Source of the DNA: Dicyema japonicum
Lineage: Eukaryota > Dicyemida > Rhombozoa > Dicyemidae
Assembly: GCA_011109175.1 (NCBI GenBank)
Contig: RDEW01000011.1
Span: 1,364,240 to 1,428,239 of the forward strand
Direction: 5' to 3'
DNA: 64,000 nucleotides
Within the stretch, counting starts at the first letter, position 1. Each line of letters begins with the position of its first letter. Shown here piece by piece: positions 33,720-47,182 of this stretch. Made by a program: the position numbers and the translations under genes. The notes under the pieces are model-generated. The model was given only the letters and a program-made list of their open reading frames with translations, ran no database searches and was not told the DNA's origin.

Positions 33720-35055
33720 TCGTAGGGGACTAAATATAATTGTAACTAAACTATTTATTATTTTGCCTGAAGTAATATTCAGTCCATTTGGAGAAATTTG
33801 GGCTGAAAATCAATCTGATTCTTACCATCTTCACAAATCCAATATCCTTTGTTATCCTCATCATCTGTCCTCCACAATCCATTAATTGCCATCATTGGAC
33901 TCCTTCCCATCCGAAGGGGCGAGGATCATTGGGATCCAGTTAGAATATGTCTTAGAATGTATATCATTAATACAATAATGGAATCTGTGTGTTCTACGTA
34001 AAATGCATCGGTATTTCTACCCATCCTATATACCCGAGTGTCTACACGATAACGCCTAAATAAGCGATATGTAACTTGCTATGGCATCACTCTCTTGTTG
34101 GTCTTCAATATAGATAGTATACACATCCACATCACCACAATATCACGACGACATTATATAAGAGTGTTTATTATGATTGTAGATCTGCCCAACCAATCTG
34201 CATCATTGAACGAAATTGCATCAACAGTCCAACTGAAGATAACTAAAATTTTTGTTTTGATTGAAACCTAATATTATCAGCCAAAAAGTCATTTTCTATA
34301 ATATTTTAAATTTTCTTAAATACTAATTTTTATGGCATTTTTAGTGAACATTCTATTATTGAATTCTCTTTAGTAGTCAAAGACGTCTATTCCTTGAAAT
34401 TGTGGAAACCGTCTGTTAGTGACACCAATTCATCCTCTGATAGGTTTCAGAAGAGAGGTGGAGAAGTAGGTCTACCTTTTTCAATCCACTTTTTTTAATT
34501 TCCATCGTTCGGGAATTAACTATAAACTCCCTTGTGAACGAAAAGTCACAGCCATATTGAGATTACGACATTAGTGCAGTCACCACCTCAACCATACAAC
34601 AAACCAACCACTTAGCCAACTGTTAAGCTCATAAAATTCACAAATTATAGCAAATGATGTCATCGCAGAATTAAAGAGTGCAACCTGAAAAATCAACAGC
34701 AACGTCAACCTCATTTAGTGTCCCATTACATAAGCTCCAATAGTCCATCTAACCCTCTCCCTCTTTGAGACAATTTCCAATCTATGTCCCCTTAGAACGG
34801 TCCATGGACGTCATGGATCATCATAGAGTGTGAGGGATCCCGATAAGAACACTAATAGAAGATGAGGGGGATATTGGGAGATGCCAGGATCACCTAATGG
34901 TTATGTCTTTCTTGTTAAAGCTGCAGAGTCCCTCAAGTACTGAAAAAGATCACAAACTTTGAGACCCCCTAAAAGAAGAACTATGTGAATACAGGTAATG
35001 GATGGGAATGTTGGAAGAACACCGAAAATGTATTAAATCTGTGATGAGGAATGCC
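33720..35055. other. Intergenic stretch, nothing recognised
   Basis: AT-rich, with stops in all frames and no motif or repeat that I can support. Confidence 0.3.
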
Positions 35056-35058
35056 GAG

Positions 35059-35113
35059 GTCACATAACTAACAATGTACTCACATTAGTTATGTGACAAT
35101 GTACTCACATTTT
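35059..35113. repeat. 13 bp inverted repeat with overlapping direct repeat
   Basis: GTCACATAACTAA (35059-35071) and TTAGTTATGTGAC (35085-35097) form a perfect 13 bp stem around a 13-base loop. The words CAATGTACTCACATT appear both in the loop region and just after it (35098 on). It could form a hairpin or reflect a short palindromic insertion. Confidence 0.75.
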
Positions 35114-35663
35114 AATAAATGGGATTATTGATATCCTTCAGAAAACACTAAATATTCAGACAAAGTTCTGAACCGAAATTGTTTTGTAGGCAAAATATAT
35201 TTTGAATTTACTTTAATCATCAAGAAAGTATAGTGATTAAAAATAACCGAGATACCATATGTCCTTTCTAAAGAGCCATTCTTGATTCTCATCCACGTCG
35301 GGTAGGACCTCCCCATCGTCGGTCTTGGGTCACTTAGTTTGGAATTTTCTCTTTTTCCTTTAACCCGGTGATCATGTGATAATAATTTTGCAAAGAAAAT
35401 TAAAAAAAGTAAGGAAAGGAACCTAAGCCAAGGGAATTATAAATAAGTCATCAAACACTGGCTTCTTGCATAAAGCATTGGACTTTTAATTAGCCAGTAA
35501 GATTTTTTATAGCCTTGGTTTCCTTTGATATCTACTAAAAGAGCAAGGAATTTATAGAGGCGGCTTTCGAAGATAGTCAGTTAAGTATTCATGCAAAATA
35601 TTAGAGATGAAGTTTATATGGGGTCACTTTTCGAAGTTTGATGTACCGATTTCTATGTAATTT

Positions 35664-35882
35664 ATGGGTCTTAATTCAAATAAAGACACGTTCCAACCTT
35701 CACAAACGGTTATTCGGTCTAAATTACAGAGTCTCCTCTGTTATTGGCTAAAAGAAACGATAATTCTACCAAAAAATAATGATTCTTCACTTTCAGCCCT
35801 TCGACAGTGTAAACTTTATCTGCACAAAGTTACCAAAATTCGCTTATTACTAAATCAACTAAAACCTTATCTAACAACTTAA
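35664..35882 (+). CDS. Small ORF next to the RUVBL1 3' end, unrecognised
   Basis: A 72-codon frame with SALRQCKLYLHKVTKIRLLLNQ in its second half, which may form an amphipathic helix. It ends 66 bp from the RUVBL1 stop codon and converges with it. No conserved motif; it could be a terminal exon of a gene whose 5' part I cannot trace, or a chance ORF. Confidence 0.2.
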   Translation: MGLNSNKDTFQPSQTVIRSKLQSLLCYWLKETIILPKNNDSSLSALRQCKLYLHKVTKIRLLLNQLKPYLTT

Positions 35883-35947
35883 AAAGCAAAAAACAAAACA
35901 GCCAATAACGAAGGTATATTAAACAGAAAGAGGTAAGAATTAACTAA

Positions 35948-37341
<1,394 letters not shown>

Positions 37342-37499
37342 TTTCGTTTAAAGAACAAGAAGAGAATATTACTTGGAAACAAACACGAGTCTATTTGAAA
37401 ATTTGAATTTTTTTATTAAAATTAAATTAAAATTAATTTAAATTTTAATTCTAATAACCGACTATTTCTGATAAAAGGTGCACAACCCAATTGTGTTGA

Positions 37500-38430
37500 A
37501 ACTCAAAAGATCTATTTGTTTGTCAAGCTGTTCTACGAAGTTCAAGAACTATTCAAAGACAAACTGGATTGGTTTCAGCACGTTTGTGGAAAGTTGTTTA
37601 TCGGGCTTTCCTGTTGAAGACTTTCCTATTGACAAGGGAGCTCAGATATTAACCTAGATAACTGAGAGCCGACAGAATGTTTATCCCCCGATAGTCTTAC
37701 AAAAATATTCAATCCGAAACTATCTTCGAAAATCCTAGAACGTGTGGCACCTTCTAGAAGACACTGAGAAGTATCAACAGTCTTATAATCTAAGATGGCA
37801 GCGGATTGAAGCCGTACCCCTATTTCCTCTACCTGCAAGGTACCTTGAAATAATCTTATGAAATACTATGTGTCGATCAACCACAAGAATATCTCTCCCA
37901 CTTTGCATGTCAAACAATGTGGTCCACAACAGACGGCATATACTGCATTATTACTCCCTGTGATGTGGAAAAGACTATCAAATTTATACGACTCCTTTAA
38001 CGCGAAAACGCACTTACGGACGGCTTTGGTGTCTACGATATGCAGAAAGCCTTCCACTCCTAACAAAAAATATTCTATTTTTTCTACACGAATCCAGAAG
38101 ATCTTGAGTAACATTAGACTCTCTAATGACGTTATCCAGTCACATGGAGGAAGTGTTAATCAAAGAACTTCTAAAGTTGAACGTCCTAACGCTATTATAA
38201 AAAAGAGCCCCTTCTCACCTAAAACTTGTATCAGCAAACTTTATTTTAATTTATTGTTCCGACAATTGAATATGCCTGTTCTGCTTGGAAATTCCCTCTT
38301 CGAGGTCGAGTGTATAAACTCTCTCAGACGGAAGATCATGCGGGTAATCCTTAAAGCCTGCAGTGATAAGAGAAAATTGTACAAGAGTTTATAAATTGAA
38401 AATTGTGTACCACGAAAACTCATGCAATGA
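37500..38430 (+). pseudogene. LINE 3' fragment (RT C-terminus), copy H1
   Basis: A broken plus frame includes TRIQKILSNIRLSNDV, QSHGGSVNQRTSKVERPNAIIKKSPFSP and CISKLYFNLLF (38090-38260). It is colinear with 40.29-40.48 kb, where the better preserved text ARIQKIFGVTFDS and VIVSTIKYGCSAW shows it to be the post-palm region of an A/C-type RT ORF. The start boundary is uncertain. Confidence 0.55.
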
Positions 38431-39850
38431 GAATTTGAAGTTCATATTAGAATAAACATCGTCAGCTATGAACTAAGTTTTAAAAAATTCTATCAGGATA
38501 ACTATATTCTTATCAGAAATGTCTCTTATTAAAATGATGAAAAAATGGTGGGTGATTTAACAAAATATATAACAAAGCTGAAACCTAGAGAGAACATCCT
38601 AGGTGATGTTCATGTGGCTGTATTTGTTGATCAAAAACATGATGCCCATAATGTGAGGTTATATAAATGATGAAGTCATCGTTTTCCAATATATAATTTT
38701 TCCACATTTTCTTTGTTTAAACTCCTCTCTATGATCCTATTTTTAAATTCATCCAAAAATCAGTATTGTTCATTTTGGAAAAAGACTTAGAAATGTTACT
38801 TTTTTAAACAGCCATTTTATTGAACTATTTTATCATAGTGCTTTCCATCTTCAAATATCATTTTACATTATATGAGAATACAACAAATACCTCTCACTCT
38901 CTTCAAGGATAGTTTAGTCAAATCAATAATAAATTTATTGTATTTTCTCAGCAGAATAATATTTCATGAGTTTTGGTTTATTTACGTTTGACACAAACTC
39001 GCTTTCCAGACTCTATGATTATCAAACAAATAAGAATTTTACTCTTGGTGTCATAAAAAATCAAAACAGCAAGCAAAAAATTAAATTAATCAAATAAATC
39101 AGTATTATATTTCGAACTTATCATTAAAATTTAGAAATTTATTTTAAATATAAATTAAAATCCGAATTCTTAACTGTAAGCAAATTTTTCTGAGATAAAA
39201 GACGAGTGAAGGGTTTTGTTTGCAAATTAATAAAAATGTTTTCTTTAAAAAACAATCTCAGTTGGATGGAAGATTAATTTGATAAATGTTAATATATAAA
39301 GAAAAATTTAGTGACAAATAAATGAGCAACAAATCATTCAGAATAACCGATATTATGGGATGGGGGGTATATTCTAATTTAATGAGAAGGATGATAATAG
39401 ACAAAATGACGATAATTCTTCAAAATACACATCCTTTCGTTTATGTGACATTTTAGGATGGAATGTAATTTATTAGTAATTAAAGGAAAATAATAATTCT
39501 GCGGACAACAATCCACCAAATCCTTAAATAATTATCTCTAATCATTAAGCTCTAATAAATACTTTATTCACTTGACAATTCATAGCATCATTATTAAATC
39601 AACGTTATTATCTCAACAACCTTGTAATACGGGACAGTTACCTTAATCCATGGTTTAATGACCTATTCATATTGTGTTACACCACCACTTGATTGGTAAA
39701 TGATATGTCTTTTTTCACCTCAAACCATAGACTGAATGGCTGACTCGTAGTTTTAATTTTAAAAAAGTCAGGAACAGGAATTGATCCGTTGTTATCTGTC
39801 TGAAAGTTTTCAAAGTAGAAATGTAATTCCCTTTGTAATATTACTTTTTT
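38430..39850. other. AT-rich intergenic stretch, nothing recognised
   Basis: About 70% A+T by eye, with short homopolymers and no ORF carrying a motif. Only simple AT-rich sequence seen. Confidence 0.3.
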
Positions 39851-40818
39851 AAATTATAATGGATCTTATAAAAGATTTTTTGTGTTTAATCTATTTATCT
39901 AAATTGAATTATTTGTCAGGACCTAGAGACCTCTCAATCGTAGCTAGGAAGATTTTTTGTGATGTGGACAAGACTATCAAATTTTTACGTTCCACCATAG
40001 CCTGTGGCCAGTCGGTGTCTGTGCTATTCACCTCAAGCATCTACGACTTCAAGCACATACCGTGTCATCGAGGCTATACAACTATTCTATCAATTCCCAT
40101 GTAATACCAAATAGAGTAAACCTCTCTAATCAGCAATTTTTTGAACCGGCCAAACACCTCAATCAGGTGCGTGATTGACTATTCCTGAATTTGCTGTCTG
40201 TGTCTGCATCCATGTCTCAGTTCACCCTATTTACTATGGACAGGAGATTTAAAGGTAAACTTAAGATATTTATCGTAAACATTCACATTCCTAATACGCG
40301 AATCCAGAAGATCTTTGGAGTGACATTCGACTCTTATGACGTTCTCCAGTCACACGGAGGAAGTATTAACCAAGGGTCTTCGAAAATGGAATGTCCTAAA
40401 AGCTATCATAAAAAAGAGTCCCTTCCCACCTACTCCTTGTATTAGCAAACTATATCTTCAAGTTATTGTGTCGACGATTAAATATGGCTGTTCTGCTTGG
40501 AGATCCACTATTCCTTATGAACTTTCTCAGGCGAAAGATTATACGACATATTTAATAGACAGCTATCCATCCATAGTCTTTTTCAGATATGGCGACGTTG
40601 AGAAATGGCAAGGCTTCCTACGTATCTGCAAGGAGCTAGGAAACTCATTCAGAAAAAGGGCGGTCCATGCGGAAAAATTCACATCGGCAATAAAAAAAGT
40701 TCACTCCGATAGAATTCCTCTGCACGTAAGAGAAGACACTTTAGGATTGCTGGCAGAGCATTCGAAGAGAATTCGAGAAATGCTGGAGGCTGGGATCACT
40801 TACTTAGTGAGTTAACAC
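39850..40818 (+). pseudogene. LINE 3' fragment (RT C-terminus), copy H2
   Basis: Contains NTRIQKIFGVTFDSYDV (40298-40345), LRKWNVLKAIIKKSPFPPTPCISKLYLQVIVSTIKYGCSAW (40370-40505) and a 159-codon open end (40336-40815) with a Lys/Glu-rich C-terminus ending AGITYLVS. The motifs I-L-G-V-T-F-D and Y-x-x-x-I-x-Y-G-C-x-A-W are those of the A/B/C LINE family. No catalytic palm; the 5' part is deleted. Confidence 0.6.
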
Positions 40819-40819
40819 T

Positions 40820-41985
40820 TTTTTGGTGGTCTTGGGGTTTATAAATAAATTAGAAAGGTGCAGGATGTCCGCTCTATCGGCCAGTTCTCTGTCTAGTACG
40901 TACTTGTGGAGGTCACTGTTAAACATCACTTAGTTCTTGTTTTTAACAGCAATCTTGGATCAATAAATAAGTTAAACATCCATCTATTATCCACATGTTT
41001 AACCTTTGGAAATCATTTACTCCACATAGGAATTAACTGCCAACTGATCTTTATTCCCGCTCTCCTCATGCAAATTAGTCATTTTTTCTATATCCGCATT
41101 TAATGTATTCTCATAATGTTAAATTAAAATCGATTTCTAAGTAATTTATGTATTTTGTGGACCTTAACGCTGTTATTTATTATTTATTTCCCCCGGACCC
41201 TTCAAGTAAAGAAACCGGTGGCTAACAAAAACGTTACAGCCAAGATCGGACGCAGCCAGAACTCTGTTATTCCAGCCTATTGGTTAAATGATAGTAATTG
41301 AAATAAGGCTTTACGTTAATTGTGGGCATAACCTTATTTGGTATTCTTGGATCTTTCCTCTTCCAGCCTCTTGGATAAAATAACAAATTCAGAAAACCAT
41401 GGGATGAATTCTCTGATAAAAGAAACATGGATGTCGTTATAGATTGGATCTTAATAATAATAGCTATTGAATGGTTCAGACATCAAACCATTTTAGACAC
41501 CATTTTTAGTCCAAAATATAATCTCTCTTCAAGGCCTTTACTGAACCTATTTTAAAGAATAATTTGGACTCCACGATTACCTCCGACCCTTCGTAGCATA
41601 TCTACTAAGTGCCACGTGCTATATGAATTTGTCTGCATGACCAAATACTTATCGCTAAAGCGACTAAGATGGTGATAAAACTCTCAAAGAACGTCTACGA
41701 ATCACAATTGGGCGACTCAATTCCAGACCCATGTTGAAGGAGAAAGTTTATATCAGGAAAGTTTGACTATAATTTTTTTGGCGTATATTATGTGATTAGT
41801 TCAACCACTAAGAATTCTAAAATAGTTGTTGTTAATCTGCCGTTTTAATTTGATGGTCAATGGTAAGCTTGCAAGTTGGTGACCACGGTATTACTTTCCA
41901 TCGCCATGAAGTCATCTCCCTTGTAATTAAAAAGTGGGTTTAATATTGAAAACCAGGATTAATTTTATATAGCATTCTATCTTCT
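40820..41985. other. Intergenic stretch, nothing recognised
   Basis: No recognisable coding or repeat feature. One CACGTG at 41612. Confidence 0.3.
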
Positions 41986-41989
41986 ATAT

Positions 41990-42215
41990 CACTTAAATAC
42001 CTGGGAGTTCGATTCCAACACCGCTACCCACCGTTCTAACTCTGCCTTCTTTTTCAAAACCTGTCAGTTAGTCCACCGTCTCAGGAGACGCCAAATTCCT
42101 AGAAGGGATCATAAAAGAATCTATCTCTTCCCTACTCCACTGGAAGGGTTCCCACAATGGGGATATGGGTGGACAGATGCTTGGACAGGATGTGTCTCTC
42201 TCCAATCGTGATAAC
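41990..42215 (+). repeat. tRNA-derived SINE, copy 1
   Basis: The B-box-like GGGAGTTCGATTCCAACACC (42002-42022) is followed by a body that matches the copy at 47180-47470. Shared words are GTTAGTCCAC/GTTAATCCAC, TCTCTTCCCTACT, TTCCCACAA and GATATGGxTGGAC. The A-box part is diverged. Lies between LINE debris and the 3' end of PAX6. Confidence 0.55.
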
Positions 42216-42528
42216 TTTATTCTGGTCGATTGCGGGGGAGAATTGAGCTCTGGATAGAATTTTGATGAATTTGAATTTCGATTACGAAAATGTTCAATCG
42301 TGCAAATTTTAATGAACCACAAAGCTGGAATGTGGTTTGAATGTCGGTGATGTTGCCTAGGAACTTTGAAATGCATGAAAAACTGAATTTTATAATTTTG
42401 TTGCAAGGTTAAGAATTTCAACAAAAAAGCACATAAAGTCATCAAATTTCAGTTTTAAACAAAAATAAAATTATTAATAACAAAATTGTATTTATATGAA
42501 TATAAAATTATATTTGTATTAATTGGAA

Positions 42529-44001
42529 CTAATTAAATTTTTGCCAAAATTGTGCAGGGATTGAATCGAATCCGTTATAATATTGGCCTTGGAACATTTG
42601 ATTTGGCTGAATGTCCAGTGTTCTGGGGAGAGCTATGACTAAAAATGAGTGAATCGGACCAACCAGCTGAATTCAGAGAATTTTTAGTAAAAAAGTCATT
42701 ATCAGCGCTGAAAAGGTTATATTTGTTGATTTCTTGCGGATTGTAAGCTTTCAGGATATCCTGAGTCTCCAGGTCGGTCTTCGCCAATAGTTCAAGTTGT
42801 AGTGGGGATTGTTGAAGGAGTTGACTGGGAAATATCTCAACAGATTACCGTTTACGAACTGATTGAAGTATTCAGGAACCCCAGGATCCACAGTTGAGGA
42901 GGTCGCCTCCTCTAGGTAGCTGTATTGAGGATATATTTGTCTACGTTAGTCACAAATTTACTGAGTTGGAGTGTTCCGAGAAAATGTGTGCATTCCAAAT
43001 TGGTCGTTCATTTCGTAGTTTGGGAGGGAATATTGATTTTCCGAGACATCTTTATTCATCTTCCCCTCACGTCTCCACTTGGCTCTCCGATTAGAGAACC
43101 AGACCTAGGATTATGTGATCTAATAATACTTGAATCCTTGCTTCGGGGATCTGCAGTTTCTCGGCTATTCGCTCTCGAATACTGATGTCCGGGTAATGGG
43201 ACTTTTGAAACTCTGGGAGTTATTTTGGATGATACCCTCGTCCATGATTTTAAGCTGAATGGCGGAAAACGAGGTTCTGTTTCTCTGTGCCTTCTTTTTC
43301 GCAGAAACATTAGCCAAAGTCCTGTCTAAGTAGCTCGTGTGAGTATTATTTGTGGAGGAATCGTCAAAAATCTGCTGGTTGATCCCCCAATTGTAGTCAT
43401 TTGGCTGAGAGATTGAATTTAGGGAGTTATTAGCGAAAATGGACGATTGAGTAGAGTTTGAATCTTTAATTTTGCTGATACTAAAGTTCCTCAGTACTCT
43501 GTTAATGGAAGAGATCTATTTTTAGTAACAACGACAAACGCTGGGGACATTTTCTGAGTTGCAAACTCTCTCATTGACTAAGCGGTCCCTGATTTCCCAT
43601 GCGAATATGGATGGACAGTCCCTCTTGTACCTTGCGATGTGTTGAATTACATGAACAGTTGCGACACGTGGTTTACTCCCACCAATCGTTCAAAACATCC
43701 CGTTTCGTGGTATCGACATAAAATCTTGGAGACACAGCCATTGGAAACTTGAAGAATCCTCGATATATCGCAGGCCCTGGCTCCACTATAAGCCAGCTTG
43801 ATTATCTCCTGTCTGGTCTTGTTGGGGAGAGGTCTACCATTCACAAAGTTCCCTCCCAACTGATTTGTCCCATGGTGGCTTTTTCGAACTCTCCGTTTGT
43901 CTAAATTAAATGCAAAACAAACTGTCTCTTCCATCCGACGCCGAATCCTGACTTTCCTCGATGACCTCGTTATGGGGGAAGACTTCGTTCTGTTCACCCA
44001 T
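42529..44001 (-). CDS. PAX6: Paired-box and homeobox transcription factor PAX6
   Basis: From the ATG at 44001, an acidic leader precedes a full paired domain: [41 protein letters not shown], then [28 protein letters not shown] and [11 protein letters not shown] linker leads to a PAX homeodomain ([49 protein letters not shown]) with the PAX-specific serine at position 50. The protein ends PAQFWQKFN, matching the SQYWPRLQ end of PAX6. Introns: 43901-43922, 43516-43539, 43213-43235, 43105-43129, 42941-42961, one near 42807-42841 with two possible donors, and 42639-42663. One base is missing near 43692 (after ETGCF). Corrected length is 432-438 aa. PAX6 binds DNA through both domains and patterns neural and sensory cells; a Pax6 gene is known from Dicyema. 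Confidence 0.93.
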
Positions 44002-46400
44002 GCCTTAAATAGTAAAACGAAGCATATTAATCGGTGATCGTATTTATTGAGCAGGTAATAATTAACATAATCAGTTTTACAGTAAAGTGACTTACAGTGC
44101 TGTAGATCTTCCAATTGAATTAATTCAGTTATTTTATGTCAATTCGTTTAGTACGTTTTTCGCTCGATTTGGTGGCTAATCGACAGAAATTGTAATTCAC
44201 AGTTTTGAAGGGGAAATTTATTTTGAAGGAGATTTCTCTGTCAAAAGAAGTCACGATTCGCCCAAACCACTTCCTTGATTAAGCTGATATTTTAGACTCA
44301 TGTTGACTGTTTAATAACTATGACAGCTGAATTGCCAATTTAACGCACCGGGGAGCAAAATCTGATGACAGAATCATTCACATGCTTTTATTCCCTACGT
44401 CAATCAAAATTATTCTGTAACTATAGTTCACTAATCATCATATTTGACAGTCTACTGGACTAAGTTGGTCTTTCGTCAAATTATTTCCTCGGGCACTCTT
44501 TAGAATCCACCAATTATTCCGTCCACGTGACAAAATTGGTCTTCTGATATAGTTTTACCTAATTTTCAAACGAAATGGCAGTTCGACGACTAATTTGTCT
44601 GTCAGGGAAAAACAGGTCGGTTCTTAGTTGACATAATAACCGTTCAAGTTCAGTTTTTTCTTACAAATGTGACCTACGGAAGTGACTCAACCTTACCTGC
44701 TGAATTAGTCATTTGGGCTTCCTAATCTCCTTCAAATTCAGTATTTCAAATATACACGGAAATGAAACTTTGAGAAGGAGATGGAAGTTAAAACTTAGTC
44801 CGTTTCTTTATTCTCTCATGACGGATACAAACCATGGTTCGTTGAAACTGCGATTCAGAAGACATTGGATAACCAAAGTAGCCCAAATAGACGTGTTGAA
44901 TCCCATCTACTCCAAGTTGAAGAACCCTTAACAGAGATATGTCCCCTGAAATGTACCAAGGGAATTATTAGTTAAATTATTCTTGATGATTCTGTTCGCT
45001 AATCACTTTCACCCCTCTATTTGAGGCCGGACTCTTGAAATCACCAAGGTTTCTTTGGTTGGGGTGGTGACGTCGATGGACGATTCTAATAGGATTTTTA
45101 TTTAGCCTTAAATGTCAGAGGTCTAAATGACTGGTCGAAGAGGCATCTAATATGTCATGACCGGCCAAATACCGAGGTTCAGTCTAATACCTTCAAAAGA
45201 CAAATGTAAAAGAAGGCCTCGATGAATGTCATGGGAGTGCATAATTCTACTTCCTTCTGACAACAGACACTGTGGACGCGGCTTACCATTCTGACTATAC
45301 AGCAGATTCCAGGAATAATGACAGATTCGATCTAAAAGATTGATGTTCGTCGTCCCTTAGAATGATACCGATTCATTTCAGATTAAACCCAATTCATGGA
45401 TAAAATTCTCTTCCTCCGTGGATACTTGGTTAAAAGCTTCTCTTCCTTTCCCCCGTTTCTCTTTCATTCACTAAAGTGATGTAACGTGTCCCACATGTCT
45501 CAAGTGGCGTCCAGATGGCACAAAAGGATCGTATTTAATAGCACCCCCGATTGATGTTAAATTCCCATCTTCCTGGCCTTAATGACTTTTATGAGCCTGT
45601 CAGATAATTAATTTCACTTTCTCGAGTACTTGTCGTGTGATTGCTTTTTGAGTAAACACTCAGTATTTGACATTTCTGCGGTTTTATCAAGACTTTGTCT
45701 AAAACGGCTATCAGGGTTTTGAGTAAGCATAATGAGTTCTGGTAGACAGTCCTGTAAATTTATGTGGTCAAACGAAAAAATTAATCCTACTCACTTTTCC
45801 CATTTCCATGTCACTAACGATTTGGGGGACATTGGGGTTTTTGAGTATTCGTTCAAGGAAGACGTGACGGAATGTGTTTAGCTGCCTCGATGTTATGTAT
45901 TTTAAACAATGTAAAGCCACCAGAAGCTGCAAGTTAATATTTATGATGATATTCGCTTAACCACGTGGTTTGATTAAATCTATGAATAGGTGGTATCACC
46001 TCTACTTCCAGGATTTGTTTTCTGGTCCCCAAGTTAGAAGAAGTAGATCAATTCGAGGTGAGGTTTTTTGGTAATTCGATGTTAGGGACAAATAGGGTGA
46101 GCTTCAAGCTGGAAGAGGTCGAAATTTGGCTTGAGGAATAAATTTTGATATTCTGAAAGATCAGAACTTTGAATAGTAGGTAACTAAATGATTATATACT
46201 TTTGATGGAGGACAGCTTCCAAACCTTGATTTGACCACCAAATGACCTTAAATTTTCATCATCTTCTTACTCGAGACTTTCTTCCGAACTTCGATTTGAT
46301 GATTAATATCATCAACGCTTCACTCTAAAATAGAAATTCTAACAATCGGGGACACTAAGTTTACCAAAATGATGTGGACTCCAATGGAAGAGAGGGGACA
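44002..46400. other. PAX6 upstream region and intergenic DNA
   Basis: A 2.4 kb stretch with stops in all frames except short chance ORFs. CACGTG occurs at 44525 and 45962. No transposon motif is visible, which is unusual for this window. It may contain PAX6 regulatory DNA, but nothing in the sequence shows specific sites. Confidence 0.3.
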
Positions 46401-46409
46401 GCGAAAAAT

Positions 46410-46660
46410 TCACTTTTCCTCTCCAAACCTGAAAAGGGGTATCGTGGACACAGTAAAGACGGTCAGGTACACACAAACTTTGCGGTGAGACTGTTGGCAA
46501 TTACAAGGGTCTTTGTTGAAGATCCCTAAACAATTTGGCTCGATGTAGAGAGTGTCCAAGACCGTATCCCGGAGAAAAGGCTCGGACTTTATAGACACAT
46601 AAGCCGTAGGGACCACTTTACTTTGGAAGATTTAAGTTTTCGAAAACCGCCAAAAATAGA
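46410..46660 (-). CDS. Small ORF downstream of cytochrome c, unrecognised
   Basis: Minus frame reads SEPFLRDTVLDTLYIEPNCLGIF and a Cys-rich CNCQQSHRKVC. GT...AG intervals of about 32-36 bp flank the exon-like block (for example ending at AAAG near 46575). The codon pattern looks host-like. It starts just 3' of the cytochrome c stop and could be a separate gene or 3' UTR. I cannot name it. Confidence 0.25.
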
Positions 46661-46678
46661 AAAGGGAAATTCAAATAT

Positions 46679-47092
46679 TCAGGAGAAATCATTAAACATT
46701 TTTTCAGCCGGGATTTGGTTATTGAGATCACTTCCAAGCTTAAGAAATGAAATGATTGCTGCCCGGTCCTCGTAGTTTAGTCCCTTAATTTTCTTCTTAC
46801 TCCCTGGAATGTAAGACTTAGGATCCTCCAAGTAGGGGTCCAGCGTGGCTTCACTCCAAATAATATCTGGCATTAAATTTAAAATAACCCTTTTCTTTGT
46901 GGGCTTCAGAAAATGCATAATTTTCGCAAGTCCCGGCCCTTCGACCGAAGATTCCGTTCAAGTTTGGTCCGTATTTATGGGGACCTTTAGCGTGGATGTT
47001 GTGACAGTGGGAACAATATTTGATAAACAAATCACGTCCACGTTTGTAATTATTCTATATTTACCCAATTTTATACAAACTAGATCGGACAT
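46679..47092 (-). CDS. CYCS: Cytochrome c with Lys in place of the axial Met80
   Basis: Removing introns of 26 bp (47055-47080) and 22 bp (46867-46888) gives 121 aa starting MSDLNNYKRGRDLFIKY. The heme-binding CSHCH is at residues 18-22, followed by GPHKYGPNLNGIFGRRAG (28-45), IIWSEATLDPYLEDPKSYIPG (61-81) and EDRAAIISFLK. These match eukaryotic cytochrome c, including the Trp59 equivalent and the P71/P76 equivalents. In the loop IPGTKM80 of other species this protein has IPGSKK, so the sixth heme ligand Met is Lys84 here; no other Met is nearby. The loop after it is one residue shorter, and about 14 extra residues (from GSDLNNQ) extend the C-terminus. Cytochrome c carries electrons from complex III to IV in the mitochondrial intermembrane space. 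No indel or stop is present. Confidence 0.9.
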
Positions 47093-47182
47093 GTCAACTC
47101 AAAATCGATTAAATATTAAAATTATTATTTTATTAATTTTTATTTTAATATTTTATCAAAATGCATATATCGATGAAAAGGA

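Noticed and set aside
42068-42445. 125-codon minus ORF downstream of PAX6
   Set aside because: It overlaps the SINE copy at 41.99-42.2 kb and shows no domain or splice structure.
43056-43310. 84-codon minus ORF over the homeobox
   Set aside because: It is a shadow frame; the homeodomain reads in other frames once the 23 and 25 bp introns are removed.
46791-46815. A 17 bp GT...AG interval that might remove the Lys-rich loop in cytochrome c
   Set aside because: Removing it shifts the frame out of the conserved EDRAAIISFLK block, so the Lys residues are coding.
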